DNA from: Mesorhizobium sp.
GTDB taxonomy: Bacteria > Pseudomonadota > Alphaproteobacteria > Rhizobiales > Rhizobiaceae
Assembly (NCBI RefSeq): GCF_017306585.1
Contig: NZ_JAFKIC010000122.1
Location: 1-64,000, forward strand
Length of the DNA: 64,000 nt
Direction of reading: 5' to 3'
Shown piece after piece: positions 17,216 to 25,621 of the stretch (positions are counted from its first letter, which is position 1; each line of letters begins with the position of its first letter). The position numbers and the translations under genes are program-made. A model generated the notes under the pieces. The model was not told where the DNA came from. It ran no database searches and saw nothing but the letters and a program-made list of their open reading frames with translations.

Positions 17216-17888
17216 AACACTCGTTGTTGGCAAAGGCCTCGGCCGAGACTTCCACGACGGCAACGCCGGCCTGGTCAGGGTCTTGAGCGACGTCGACTGC
17301 GAGATCGTCAGCGGTGCGCGCATTGCCCTGGTTGGCCCCTCCGGAAGCGGCAAGTCCACCCTGCTGCATATTCTTGGCGGACTGGATAAGCAGACAGCGG
17401 GCACAGTGGAATGGCCTGGCCTCGGTTCGTTCGAGGAACTCAGGCCGCGTCACATCGGATTCGTATTCCAGACCCCTAGCTTGTTTCCAGCGCTCACAGC
17501 GGTTCAGAATGTCGAATTGCCGCTGATATTGGGCGGCAAAGTCCCCACGGACAACGCCACGGCGATGTCGCTACTTGAGGCCTTTGGCCTTGCCGAGGTA
17601 GCCGACAAATTGCCGGAGGAGTTGTCAGGAGGACAGGCACAGCGGGTGGCAATGGCCCGCGCGCTTGTAATTGGGCCAAAACTCATCCTGGCAGACGAGC
17701 CGACAGGACAGTTGGACAGCGTGACGGCGCAACTCTTCTTTGACGTCCTTCTCAAAGGATTGGAAGGCACAGACGTGGCCCTCGTCATCGCGACCCATGA
17801 CGAGGCTGTGGCCGCCCGGATGGCGACGCGCTGGACAATGGACCATGGACGGCTTGTTTGTGGTCGTCGCAGAAACGAGGCGGCATGA
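17208..17888 (+). CDS. ABC exporter ATPase 2, MacB/LolD-like
   Basis: A GTG start at 17208 (VSETLVVGKG) overlaps the previous stop and gives 226 residues. Walker A is GPSGSGKSTLLHILGGLDKQ, the signature is LSGGQAQRVAMARAL, and Walker B is LILADEPTGQLDSVTAQ, all canonical for the LolD/MacB branch. The longer open frame upstream only overlaps ATPase 1. It is also overlapped by the permease start, so the three genes are tightly coupled. The two ATPases diverge in their signature, which suggests unequal roles, one with a degenerate site. Confidence 0.85.
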   Translation: MSETLVVGKGLGRDFHDGNAGLVRVLSDVDCEIVSGARIALVGPSGSGKSTLLHILGGLDKQTAGTVEWPGLGSFEELRPRHIGFVFQTPSLFPALTAVQNVELPLILGGKVPTDNATAMSLLEAFGLAEVADKLPEELSGGQAQRVAMARALVIGPKLILADEPTGQLDSVTAQLFFDVLLKGLEGTDVALVIATHDEAVAARMATRWTMDHGRLVCGRRRNEAA

Positions 17889-20539
17889 TGTATTTCCTCT
17901 GGGTCCGTGGGATACTCGCCCGCCGCTCTCTCCGTGTCGCCGGCTCGACCGCCGGCGTGGCCCTGGCAGTGATGCTCCTTGCCGTGGTGGGCCTGTTCCT
18001 CGTCAATGCCGGAAACTCCATGACGGCCCGCGCCATCTCGGCCGTTCCCATCGATTGGCAGGTGCAGGTGATCGCAGGAGCCGATCCCGACCTTGTCGGC
18101 AAGGCCTTAAGTGACGCAGCTGGCGTGAAGACTGTCCACCGCGTCCGCTATGCCGATGTCGCAGGTTTTGAAGCGCAGACTGGAGGGACAACGCAGACCA
18201 CGGGACCTGGGCAAGTCATCGCCTTGGACAGCGGCTATTTGAAGGACTTCCCGGCGGAAGTGCGGCCGCTTGCAGGTAACGTCGACGGCGTGCTCATCGC
18301 CCAGCAAACGGCGGCCAACCTGCACGTCGGTCCTGGCGACATGATCTCGATCAAGCGAATCGGACTGCCTTCGGCAAACGTCAAGGTCGCCGGCGTGATT
18401 GATCTGCCCGATGCGGATTCCCTGTTCCAGGCGGTGGGCTTGCCGCCCCAGGCAGCCCCCCTGGCCCCACCGGACAACGTGCTGATCCTGCCGCCGCAAG
18501 ACTGGCAGCAATTGTTTGAAGCTCAGCAGAAAATGCGCCCTGACACCGCCAGGCTGCAGTTGCATGTGCGACTTGATCACACCACGCTGCCGCCCGACCC
18601 GGTCTCGGCATACAATTTCGTTACTGGCGCGGAGAAGAACTTTGAAGCGAAGGTCGCGGGTCAAGCCCTGGTCGCCAACAATCTCGGTGCGCGTCTTGAC
18701 GCCGTCCGCCAGGACGCGCTCTACGCCTCCGTCCTGTTCCTGTTTCTTGGCCTGCCCGGTATCGCACTGGCCGTGGTCCTCACCTTTGCCGTGACATCGT
18801 CAGGTGCCGCACGCCGGCGCATCGAACAGGCCCTGCTCCGAGTTCGTGGCGCCACCACCGGCACAATCATGTCCTTGTCAGCCACCGAAGCTGCGATAGC
18901 AGCGCTTGGCGGCACCGCGATCGGTATTGCTGGCACCGTGCTCTTCGGCATTCTCGTTCCCGGTATGCTCGAAACGTCGTCCGTCAGCGTTCCGATGCTG
19001 GTTTTTGTCGTGGGCGTGGGACTGTTACTGGGCTTCACTGCCTTTCTGTGGCCGGCCTGGCGCGACGCGCGTTGGATCACGGTAAGTTCTGCCCGTCACG
19101 TTGTCGTCCGCACGAGAACGCCCCTTTGGCAGCGCCTGTGGCTGGACTTGATACTGCTGGCCGCCGCCGGACTGTTCTTCTGGCAGTCGGCGAGCACCGG
19201 ATATCAGATCGTACTCGCCCCTGAAGGCGTCGCCGCGACAGCGGTCGACTACAAGGCGTTCATCGCGCCGGCGCTGTTCTGGCTCGGCATAGCCCTGCTC
19301 ACCATCCGTCTTTCGGCTGCGATCATCTCGCGCAACGGCGTCATGTTGCGCGGTATCGTGAGGCCAGTCTCAGGGCCTCTGGCTTCCGTCGTGTCGGCGG
19401 CCTTGTCGAGACAGCCGCGGCGCTTGACCATCGGCATCGCGATGACCGCGCTGGCGATATCATTCGCCACGTCAACCGCCATCTTCAACACCACTTACAA
19501 CGCACAGGCCCGCGTCGATGCCGAACTGACCAATGGCTCCGACGTCACTGTGTTCGGGACTTCGGATAGGCCGGCAGGGAGACAACTGAGCCTCTTGGCG
19601 ACGTCGCCAGAAGCTGCCGCGGTCGAACCCATGCAGCATCGCTTCGCCTACGTTGGAGCCGATCTGCAGGATCTCTACGGCATCGACCCTCTCCGCATCG
19701 AACGCGCGACAAACCTATCCGACGCTTATTTCAGCGGCGGCAGTGCGGCCGCCATTTTGCACCGGCTCGCTTCAACACCCGACGGCGTGCTCGTTTCGGA
19801 GGAGACGGTCCAGGACTTCCAGCTCCAGCAAGGCGACACGATCAATTTGCGGCTCTTGAGCGCGGGAGACCACCAGTATCATCCAGTTCCATTCAAATTC
19901 ATCGGTGTGGCGCGCGAATTTCCGACGGCGCCGAAGGATTCGTTCCTCGTCGCCAACGCGGCTTATGTCGCCCGTATGACAGGTTCGAATGCCTCCGAAT
20001 ACGTGTTGATGAGAGCAAAAGGCGATCCACTCGCACTAGCACGGCAGGTCTCGTCGGCAGTCGCGCAAGATCCGTCATTGAAAGTTTCCGATATCAGCCA
20101 GGCGAAGCACCTCATCGGTTCGAGTCTCACCGCAGTCGACCTCGGCGGATTGACGACGATCGAACTCGGGTTTTCTGTGGTCATGGCGGCAGCTGCGGCC
20201 GGGCTGATGCTGGCGTTGGGATTCATTGAAAGGCGCCGGAACTTCGCCATTCTCAGTGCCGTCGGTGCCAAGCCCCGGCAATTGGCCGCATTCCTGTGGA
20301 GTGAGGGGCTCCTCGTTGTTGCCGGCGGCATCGTGTTCGGTCTGGCATCGGGTCTCATGACCGCTTGGATGCTGGTCAAACTGCTGACCGGTGTGTTCGA
20401 TCCTCCGCCCGAGGCGCTTTCGGTTCCATGGACCTACCTGGCGATCGTACTCAGTCTTGTGATCGCATCGGTCGTCATCGCGGTCCTGTCCGCGAGGCCC
20501 TCGCCGGGGCACGACGCAGAGCACTTGCGGGATATCTAA
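17885..20539 (+). CDS. Large FtsX-like ABC permease
   Basis: The ATGA overlap at 17885 gives an 884-residue permease. TM1 is near residues 12-40 (GVALAVMLLAVVGLFLVNAG), followed by a large extracytoplasmic domain of about 240 residues. A first FtsX core (YASVLFLFLGLPGIALAVVL) then has three helices, a middle pair of helices and a second periplasmic domain. The second FtsX core (MAAAAAGLMLALGFIERRRN, then FAILSAVGAKPRQLAAFLW) closes the protein. The internal duplication is that of 8-10 TM permeases of the MacB/DUF214 class, which export or extract lipids, lipoproteins or peptides rather than import solutes. One chain supplies both halves. Confidence 0.85.
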   Translation: MMYFLWVRGILARRSLRVAGSTAGVALAVMLLAVVGLFLVNAGNSMTARAISAVPIDWQVQVIAGADPDLVGKALSDAAGVKTVHRVRYADVAGFEAQTGGTTQTTGPGQVIALDSGYLKDFPAEVRPLAGNVDGVLIAQQTAANLHVGPGDMISIKRIGLPSANVKVAGVIDLPDADSLFQAVGLPPQAAPLAPPDNVLILPPQDWQQLFEAQQKMRPDTARLQLHVRLDHTTLPPDPVSAYNFVTGAEKNFEAKVAGQALVANNLGARLDAVRQDALYASVLFLFLGLPGIALAVVLTFAVTSSGAARRRIEQALLRVRGATTGTIMSLSATEAAIAALGGTAIGIAGTVLFGILVPGMLETSSVSVPMLVFVVGVGLLLGFTAFLWPAWRDARWITVSSARHVVVRTRTPLWQRLWLDLILLAAAGLFFWQSASTGYQIVLAPEGVAATAVDYKAFIAPALFWLGIALLTIRLSAAIISRNGVMLRGIVRPVSGPLASVVSAALSRQPRRLTIGIAMTALAISFATSTAIFNTTYNAQARVDAELTNGSDVTVFGTSDRPAGRQLSLLATSPEAAAVEPMQHRFAYVGADLQDLYGIDPLRIERATNLSDAYFSGGSAAAILHRLASTPDGVLVSEETVQDFQLQQGDTINLRLLSAGDHQYHPVPFKFIGVAREFPTAPKDSFLVANAAYVARMTGSNASEYVLMRAKGDPLALARQVSSAVAQDPSLKVSDISQAKHLIGSSLTAVDLGGLTTIELGFSVVMAAAAAGLMLALGFIERRRNFAILSAVGAKPRQLAAFLWSEGLLVVAGGIVFGLASGLMTAWMLVKLLTGVFDPPPEALSVPWTYLAIVLSLVIASVVIAVLSARPSPGHDAEHLRDI

Positions 20540-20551
20540 AAGCCCCCCGGC

Positions 20552-20565
20552 TTACCTAATTGTAA
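20552..20565. promoter_or_regulatory. Variant TTACC-N4-TGTAA dyad
   Basis: TTACCTAATTGTAA differs by one base from the dyads at 12270 and 12419. It lies just behind the permease stop and 158 bases before the DUF1344 gene, which may therefore share the regulator encoded at 13799. Confidence 0.4.
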
Positions 20566-20722
20566 AGCCACGGCCATTCCCCCGAAAACTCTGAGGCCTA
20601 GGCTCATGCCATCCTCTCAAGGTGAGAGAGATGATCCGGAAGCCAAGCTTCTCCGGATCGCCCTAGCTGCCGCGCCGGGCTCGAGGCCCCTTGCGGCACA
20701 CACCCCCTACAAGGAATCGAAA

Positions 20723-20977
20723 ATGAAGAAATCAATCATGGCTACTGCAATGGTGCTGGCCGTCGCCACTTCCACCGGCGCCTTCGCCAAGGCAACCACC
20801 GGCACGATCACCAGCGTCGACAAGAATGGCGACTCGATCACGTTGTCCGACGGGCAGACCTTTACCCTCCCGGAAGGCATTGAAGCCGAGACACTCAAAG
20901 TCGGCGAGAAGGTAAGTGTCACCTACACTGCCAAGGCCGGCAAACTGTCGGTTTCGAGCATTCACCAAGCCAAGTAG
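20723..20977 (+). CDS. Small periplasmic DUF1344-family protein
   Basis: The ATG at 20723 with an AAGGAA site gives 84 residues: a signal peptide (MKKSIMATAMVLAVATSTGA, then FAKA) and a compact beta-barrel-like domain, GTITSVDKNGDSITLSDGQT then FTLPEGIEAETLKVGEKVSV. This matches the DUF1344 family common in rhizobia, thought to have a small OB-like fold; function is unknown. An upstream in-frame ATG (20606) would bury the signal peptide and is rejected. A variant regulator dyad upstream and a strong terminator downstream frame it as a single-gene unit. Confidence 0.75.
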   Translation: MKKSIMATAMVLAVATSTGAFAKATTGTITSVDKNGDSITLSDGQTFTLPEGIEAETLKVGEKVSVTYTAKAGKLSVSSIHQAK

Positions 20978-20989
20978 GCCTCGCCAACC

Positions 20990-21025
20990 GGACCGGGTCG
21001 GCTGTGCCGATCCGGTCCTTTGTTT
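20990..21025 (+). terminator. Rho-independent terminator after the DUF1344 gene
   Basis: GGACCGGGTCGG (20990-21001) pairs with CCGATCCGGTCC (21007-21018) with one G-U pair and a 5-base loop, followed by the T-rich run TTTGTTT. It lies 13 bases after the DUF1344 stop. The opposing PAP2 gene ends at 21056, so the site also separates convergent units. Confidence 0.8.
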
Positions 21026-21055
21026 GCGGCGGACGCCCAGGGTCGGGAATTCGGC

Positions 21056-21598
21056 TTACAGGATGCCTGTTGCAATCCGGTCAACCCTGTTGCCTTCCCG
21101 GTAGAGCACGGACACCAGCCCAGCGGCGCAGATGCCCATGAGCGCTCCGCCAAGGACGTCCGTCATATAGTGGGTTCCGACGTAAACCCGGGACCAGGCA
21201 ACCAGCACCGCCATTAAGCCGAAGATGAGAGCTCTTCCGGGCAAGGCCTGAAACGCGAAAGCGGCAACGATCGCGAAGGCGGCCGTCGCGTGATCCGAAG
21301 GAAACGACCAGTCGGCACTCGTAGGGATGATGAGGTGGGTGATTCCAGCCTCATACGGGCGCATGCGGTGTACAAAAAGCAGGATGATCTGGTTGGCGCC
21401 AAGCCCGATCAAGAACGACAGTCCCGCTACGATCGTCGTATGGCGAACATGCACCCGGTCCGTCTTGCTCCACCATTGAAGGGCTACGCAGGCGATGAGA
21501 AGCGGAACACCAAACGTCGTCACCCCGACCATCATCCTGTCCAGCACAGGGTTGGTTCCCGATGCCGCGTTGATCCATTGCGTAATCGCCACGTCCAT
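21056..21598 (-). CDS. PAP2-superfamily phosphatase, undecaprenyl-diphosphatase-like
   Basis: This 180-residue membrane protein has five to six TM helices and the three PAP2 motifs: a reduced first motif (FVHRMRPYE), PSDHATAAFAIVAAF in place of PSGH, and SRVYVGTHYMTDVLGG. BcrC-type enzymes of this size recycle undecaprenyl pyrophosphate on the periplasmic face; other PAP2 proteins dephosphorylate lipid A or phosphatidate. D replaces G in the PSGH motif, as in several BcrC homologues. It is divergent from the DUF2127 gene, whose start is 41 bases away. Confidence 0.78.
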   Translation of the reverse strand: MDVAITQWINAASGTNPVLDRMMVGVTTFGVPLLIACVALQWWSKTDRVHVRHTTIVAGLSFLIGLGANQIILLFVHRMRPYEAGITHLIIPTSADWSFPSDHATAAFAIVAAFAFQALPGRALIFGLMAVLVAWSRVYVGTHYMTDVLGGALMGICAAGLVSVLYREGNRVDRIATGIL

Positions 21599-21638
21599 GA
21601 AATTGCCTTATCGTTGTCTGTTACCGATCAAGAGACCC

Positions 21639-22139
21639 ATGAACGAGCATCGCGTCCATCAGATTTTCGAGGTTAGCCTGCTGCTCAAGGGAGCACACGC
21701 GCTCATTGAATGCGTAGGCGGTATCGTTCTGGCGTTCGTCAGCACCGACACGATCGTTTCCCTGGCCAACAGCCTGACACAGGACGAGCTGGTTGAGGAT
21801 CCCCATGATTTCATCGCCAGCCACCTGATGATGCTGGCGAGCAACTTCTCGGTCACCACCCAGCATTTTTACGCATTCTATCTTCTCAGTCACGGGATCG
21901 TAAAAATTGCCCTCGTTGTCGCCTTGTTGAAAAGCCAGTTATGGGCATATCCGGCCTCCTTGATCGTCCTAGGGTTGTTTATTGCCTATCAGATGTACCG
22001 TTTCAGCTATACGGGATCAGCGGGGTTGGTCATTCTCACTATTTTCGATTTGTTCGTAATGGTGTTGATCTGGCACGAATATCGTCTCGTTAGGCTTCAC
22101 AAATTGGCTGCCATTGGCAACGAGGCGGGGCAAGAGTAG
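21639..22139 (+). CDS. DUF2127-family membrane protein
   Basis: The ATG at 21639 gives 166 residues with four predicted TM helices. The start HQIFEVSLLLKGAHALIECV, the HFYAFYLLSHGIVKIALVVA segment and the WAYPASLIVLGLFIAYQMYR segment are the conserved parts of DUF2127, a small integral-membrane family of unknown function. An in-frame ATG at 21495 overlaps the divergent PAP2 gene and is not used. It shares a short promoter region with the PAP2 gene. Confidence 0.75.
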   Translation: MNEHRVHQIFEVSLLLKGAHALIECVGGIVLAFVSTDTIVSLANSLTQDELVEDPHDFIASHLMMLASNFSVTTQHFYAFYLLSHGIVKIALVVALLKSQLWAYPASLIVLGLFIAYQMYRFSYTGSAGLVILTIFDLFVMVLIWHEYRLVRLHKLAAIGNEAGQE

Positions 22140-22216
22140 TCCGCTTGCGTGCTTGGCGCAGGGCTTGGTCGAAAAAGGCCCGGCTCATGTGTCCAGGCAG
22201 TGCGGGCACCGTCTGG

Positions 22217-23089
22217 TCACCCGCCATTGTGGGTGCCAACAATGCCCGACTCGCCGAGCTTGGTTAGGGGCACGAAGGACAGGGTCCCGCCTTGATAGAT
22301 GTCCGAACGCGCGACCGCGATGCTGCCATCCGCAGCCTGTTTCTTGGTGACCTTCAGCACGTGCTGGGCGCCGGGCGGTCCGACAGGAATGACCATGAGG
22401 CCGTTGGGTCGCAGCTGCTGCAGAAGGGGTGGCGGGATGTGATCGATGCCGCAGGTGACGATGATCCTGTCGAACGGCGCCTCTTCCTTCAGGCCGTAAT
22501 AGCCGTCGCCGGTGTGGGTCGAGATGTGCCCGTATTCAGTGTAGCCGTCGGCGATGAGCCCGTCATAGATGCCGCGCGTGCGGGCGGCGAGTGGCTTGAT
22601 GATCTCGATCGAATAGACCTTGTCGGTGAGATAGGAGAGATAGGCGGACTGGTATCCAGAGCCGGTGCCGATCTCCAGCACCTTGTCACCATGGCGCACG
22701 TCGATGGAGTTGGTCATACGGGCAACGGTGTGCGGGCCGGTAATGGTCACGCCATAACCAATGTCGAGATAGTGCCATTCATAGGCGCGCGCGATGTTCG
22801 TCTTGGTGACGAAGCGTTCGCGCGGCGTCAAAAGGTAGGCTCGCTTGTTGCGATCGTCCCACACGTCTTTGTGGGCAATCAGCTGTTCAAATCGGTCCCA
22901 GCGTTGGCCAAGGAAATTGGCCGTCTCGCCTCGGTTCTTCTGCATCCACTGAATGTAATCCGCCTTGCTCGTCAACGGAGGGCCATCGGCCAGGGGCACC
23001 TGGACCTTGGCCTCGGCCCGGGCCGAGAAGGCCGCGGAGACCAGCCCTCCGGCACCGCAGAGCATCAATTCACGTCGGCTAAGCACCAT
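22217..23089 (-). CDS. pcm: Protein-L-isoaspartate O-methyltransferase with a Tat signal
   Basis: This 290-residue protein has an SAM-dependent methyltransferase domain of the PCMT family: VLEIGTGSGYQSAYLSYL is motif I, VYSIEIIKPLA follows, and FDRIIVTCGIDHIPPPLLQQ then LRPNGLMVIPVG is the late conserved block. Unusually, it begins with a twin-arginine leader (VLSRRELMLCGAGG, then a hydrophobic run and ARAEA), so it would be exported folded. PCMT repairs isoaspartyl residues in ageing proteins and is normally cytosolic, and SAM is not known in the periplasm, so an exported form is puzzling. The region between the leader and the domain (60-130) is longer than in cytosolic Pcm. Confidence 0.75.
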   Translation of the reverse strand: MVLSRRELMLCGAGGLVSAAFSARAEAKVQVPLADGPPLTSKADYIQWMQKNRGETANFLGQRWDRFEQLIAHKDVWDDRNKRAYLLTPRERFVTKTNIARAYEWHYLDIGYGVTITGPHTVARMTNSIDVRHGDKVLEIGTGSGYQSAYLSYLTDKVYSIEIIKPLAARTRGIYDGLIADGYTEYGHISTHTGDGYYGLKEEAPFDRIIVTCGIDHIPPPLLQQLRPNGLMVIPVGPPGAQHVLKVTKKQAADGSIAVARSDIYQGGTLSFVPLTKLGESGIVGTHNGG

Positions 23090-23319
23090 GGGGTTTGACC
23101 CTTCCAGAGCTCTACGGCCTCAGGATGTTGCGGCCGCCGAGAGCTACAGCTTAACTTGGGTCGCTTTGGGCTGGATTGCCGGGAATATACAAAACGGTAA
23201 GATTGACGAGTTTTTCCGCGATCACGGCGATCAGGAAAAAACTCGGTCGAAAGCCCATCTCCGGCTTCGCAGTTGCCTTTCAAACAACTTCCGCAGCCTG
23301 CCCTTGCGAGGGAGCAGGC

Positions 23320-23922
23320 CTATGAAAGGGCGCGATGCTCCTCCCGCGCCGCTATCCAGACCTCCCGCGCCGCGTCCGCGTTCATTGCCGCAATCCCCAG
23401 CCCCACCAACAGGTCCGGCCAAGCCGTCCGCCATAGGAATGCCGTGATCAGACCAGCCGCGATAATGGCGATGTTGGCCAACGCGTCGTTGCGGGCCGAC
23501 AGGAAAGCCGCCTTGGTCAGGCTGCCGCTGTGGTGTCGGTATGCAGCAAGCATATAGGCGCAGGACAGGTTGACCGCGAGGGCGCCAAGCCCGGCGAGGC
23601 TCAGCGCGAGAGGCTGCGGCGGCACCGGAACGTTGAACTTCTCCCAGGCAGTCCAGAGGGTTGCCAGGCCGGGTACGAGCAGGATGAGCGCCAACGCCAT
23701 GCCCAGACGCGCCCGCGAGCGTAGTGACCAGCCGAGGGCCAACACGATCAGCAGGTTCACCGAGGCATCTTCAAGGAAGTCGACGCTGTCGGCGAACAGC
23801 GACACCGAGCCGATGGCCAGCGCCACCACAAACTCGATACCGAAATAGCCGACGTTAAGGAGAGCGACGATGAGGACGATGCGGCGCAGCGCCGCATCCG
23901 TGGTTACAGGCTGCGGTGTCAC
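23320..23922 (-). CDS. Cation diffusion facilitator-like membrane protein
   Basis: The GTG at 23922 overlaps the previous stop as GTGA and gives 200 residues; an ATG at 24015 would overlap the preceding gene by about 100 bases. The protein shows six TM helices with the two metal-site motifs in modified form: LFADSVDFLEDASVNLLIVL in TM2 and FLSARNDALANIAIIAAGLI in TM5, typical of the cobalt-zinc-cadmium CDF family. It ends shortly after TM6 and lacks the cytoplasmic domain of about 100 residues found in ZitB/CzcD. It is the last gene of a minus-strand operon with a COG4280 protein. Export of a divalent metal is inferred. Confidence 0.72.
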   Translation of the reverse strand: MTPQPVTTDAALRRIVLIVALLNVGYFGIEFVVALAIGSVSLFADSVDFLEDASVNLLIVLALGWSLRSRARLGMALALILLVPGLATLWTAWEKFNVPVPPQPLALSLAGLGALAVNLSCAYMLAAYRHHSGSLTKAAFLSARNDALANIAIIAAGLITAFLWRTAWPDLLVGLGIAAMNADAAREVWIAAREEHRALS

Positions 23923-24122
23923 TTCCGGCTCGCTTTCAGAGCGCTCGACATGACGACGGCTACGCAGCCTCCCAACAGAAGTCCGCCGACGAGGAGTTGC
24001 GGCGCCGCGAGCCAAGCAAGAAGTCCGGCAAGAGCCACCACTGCAAGTACGGCGAGCGCAAGAAATTCATCGTCGACGAACAGGCCGAACAGTTCACGCA
24101 TAATCAGGGACACAACGTTCAT
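23919..24122 (-). CDS. Small two-TM membrane protein in the COG4280-CDF operon
   Basis: This 67-residue protein has two hydrophobic helices (FLALAVLAVVALAGLLAWLA and LVGGLLLGGCVAVVMSSAL) and a short basic tail. Its ATG overlaps the COG4280 stop (ATGA) and its TGA overlaps the CDF-like GTG, so it is translationally coupled at both ends. No family is recognised. By position it may be an accessory subunit of one of its neighbours. Confidence 0.6.
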   Translation of the reverse strand: MNVVSLIMRELFGLFVDDEFLALAVLAVVALAGLLAWLAAPQLLVGGLLLGGCVAVVMSSALKASRK

Positions 24123-24862
24123 GGCCTGACCTCTCGGAGTCGTATCGACAGTCTGGTGGCCAGTAGGCCGGCCAGCAGAAAGACCGCGACAAACACGACG
24201 ATGGCGAGATCCTGTCCCGGCCAGTCGACGCCGAGCCCCTCCCCGGTCCAGAACACGCCGAAAGCCGAGAGCATGATGCCAACGCCAAACTTGAGGGTAT
24301 TTTCAGGTACGCGGGCGAGTGGCCGGTGTATGACGACGCCGAGCAGCACCACAGCGAGGCAGGCGGCCAGCGCCCCGAGCGCGGCTGGGAAAAGAAGCCC
24401 CCTGCCCGCCCCCACCGCGATAACAATGAAAACGACTTCCAATCCTTCCAGCACCACAGCCTTGAATGCGGTGACGCCGGCGAGCCAGTCCACATGTGTG
24501 GCGTGCTGGCCTTCGGCCGCCCGCAAGCTGGCTTCTTCCTTGGCGAACGCCTTGGTCTCATCATGCAGCGCGATCACCCCGGCCGAGCGCAGGATCGCCT
24601 TGCGCAGCCAGCGCAGGCCGAACAGCAGCAGCAATACGCCGATGACCAGCTGCAGCGCGTGCAGCGGCACCCGGTCAAGCAGCGGCCCGAGCGCCAGAAC
24701 AAGCAGTGCCAGAAGCGCCAGCCCGGCGCCGGTGCCGGTCAAGGCCGGTCGCCAGCCCCGCACGGTGCCCACCGCCAGCACGATTGTGAGTGCTTCCACC
24801 GCTTCCACCAGGGACGCGAGAAAAGCTGCGGTAACGGCCGGTGCAATCGTTGCCCAAGACAT
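24119..24862 (-). CDS. COG4280-type membrane protein, FTR1-like motifs
   Basis: This 247-residue integral membrane protein has six to seven TM helices. It shows an internal duplication: FLASLVEAVEALTIVLAVGT near residues 15-34 and KAVVLEGLEVVFIVIAVGAG near 135-154, each with the E-x-x-E spacing that in FTR1 iron permeases and related exporters forms the metal path. The arginine of the FTR1 RExxE motif is missing. A metal transport role is therefore reasonable but not shown. It stands 6 bases after a PAP2 gene and before a small membrane protein and a CDF-like protein. Confidence 0.68.
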   Translation of the reverse strand: MSWATIAPAVTAAFLASLVEAVEALTIVLAVGTVRGWRPALTGTGAGLALLALLVLALGPLLDRVPLHALQLVIGVLLLLFGLRWLRKAILRSAGVIALHDETKAFAKEEASLRAAEGQHATHVDWLAGVTAFKAVVLEGLEVVFIVIAVGAGRGLLFPAALGALAACLAVVLLGVVIHRPLARVPENTLKFGVGIMLSAFGVFWTGEGLGVDWPGQDLAIVVFVAVFLLAGLLATRLSIRLREVRP

Positions 24863-24868
24863 CGGAGT

Positions 24869-25621
24869 TTAACCTTTTTTGCCATTTTGTGGCCCCACCG
24901 AAACTTCTGGCGGTTCCAAAGCGCCGCGCTGCTGAAGCCAACTGGCACCGGTCCAGCAAAGGATGGCCCAGGCAGCACCCACGCACCAGCCTGCGAGCAC
25001 GTCGGTGGGGTAATGAACGCCGAGATACACGCGGCTCAACCCGACCATGATTGTCAAAAATACAGCTAACGTGACGAAGTAGAACTTGATCCGCCGATCG
25101 GTATTGGCGCGAGTCAGAAGGGCGCCGAGCGTCAGAAACGTAATGGTCGAAAGCGTGGCATGCCCACTCGGAAAACTCGCGGTGAACACGCGCACGGCAT
25201 GTTGGATGTCCGGTCGCGGCCGGTCAAAGCCTATTTTAAGCAGCGTGCTGATGCCCACCCCACCGAGCACGGCCACGGTCATCAGAACCGCTTGCCCACG
25301 TTTTCGTATCAGCAGGAGGTAGCCGACTGTCGCGGCGAAGATGAAACCGAGGAAAGCGAAGCTTCCAAGCGACGTCACGTCACGGCCCATCTCTCCCAGC
25401 CACGCTGGGCCGATCGGATTCGCAGGGTTGCCGCCGCTGCGCAAAGCCATGAGCACCGTCATGTCGAAGCGGGAAGTGTCGCCTTCCAGGACCTCTTCGG
25501 CGAGCAGTCCGAATGTGAGCACAAGGCAACCGGCTACAAGTACGGCGGCGACCGGCCAAATCTCATTCCCGCCGAGCCGCGTCAGCAGCGAGGGGTTAGA
25601 AGGACTATTTGGCTTGAGCAT
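24869..25621 (-). CDS. PAP2-superfamily membrane phosphatase
   Basis: This 250-residue protein has six TM helices and all three PAP2 motifs: LLKIGFDRPRPD, FPSGHATLSTITFLTLGALL and SRVYLGVHYPTDVLAGWCVG. These form the histidine-nucleophile site that hydrolyses lipid phosphates on the outer face of the inner membrane. Its ATG lies inside the 3' end of the dual-specificity phosphatase gene (17-base overlap), so the two phosphatases are co-translated. Substrates may be undecaprenyl pyrophosphate or phosphatidylglycerol phosphate. Confidence 0.82.
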   Translation of the reverse strand: MLKPNSPSNPSLLTRLGGNEIWPVAAVLVAGCLVLTFGLLAEEVLEGDTSRFDMTVLMALRSGGNPANPIGPAWLGEMGRDVTSLGSFAFLGFIFAATVGYLLLIRKRGQAVLMTVAVLGGVGISTLLKIGFDRPRPDIQHAVRVFTASFPSGHATLSTITFLTLGALLTRANTDRRIKFYFVTLAVFLTIMVGLSRVYLGVHYPTDVLAGWCVGAAWAILCWTGASWLQQRGALEPPEVSVGPQNGKKG

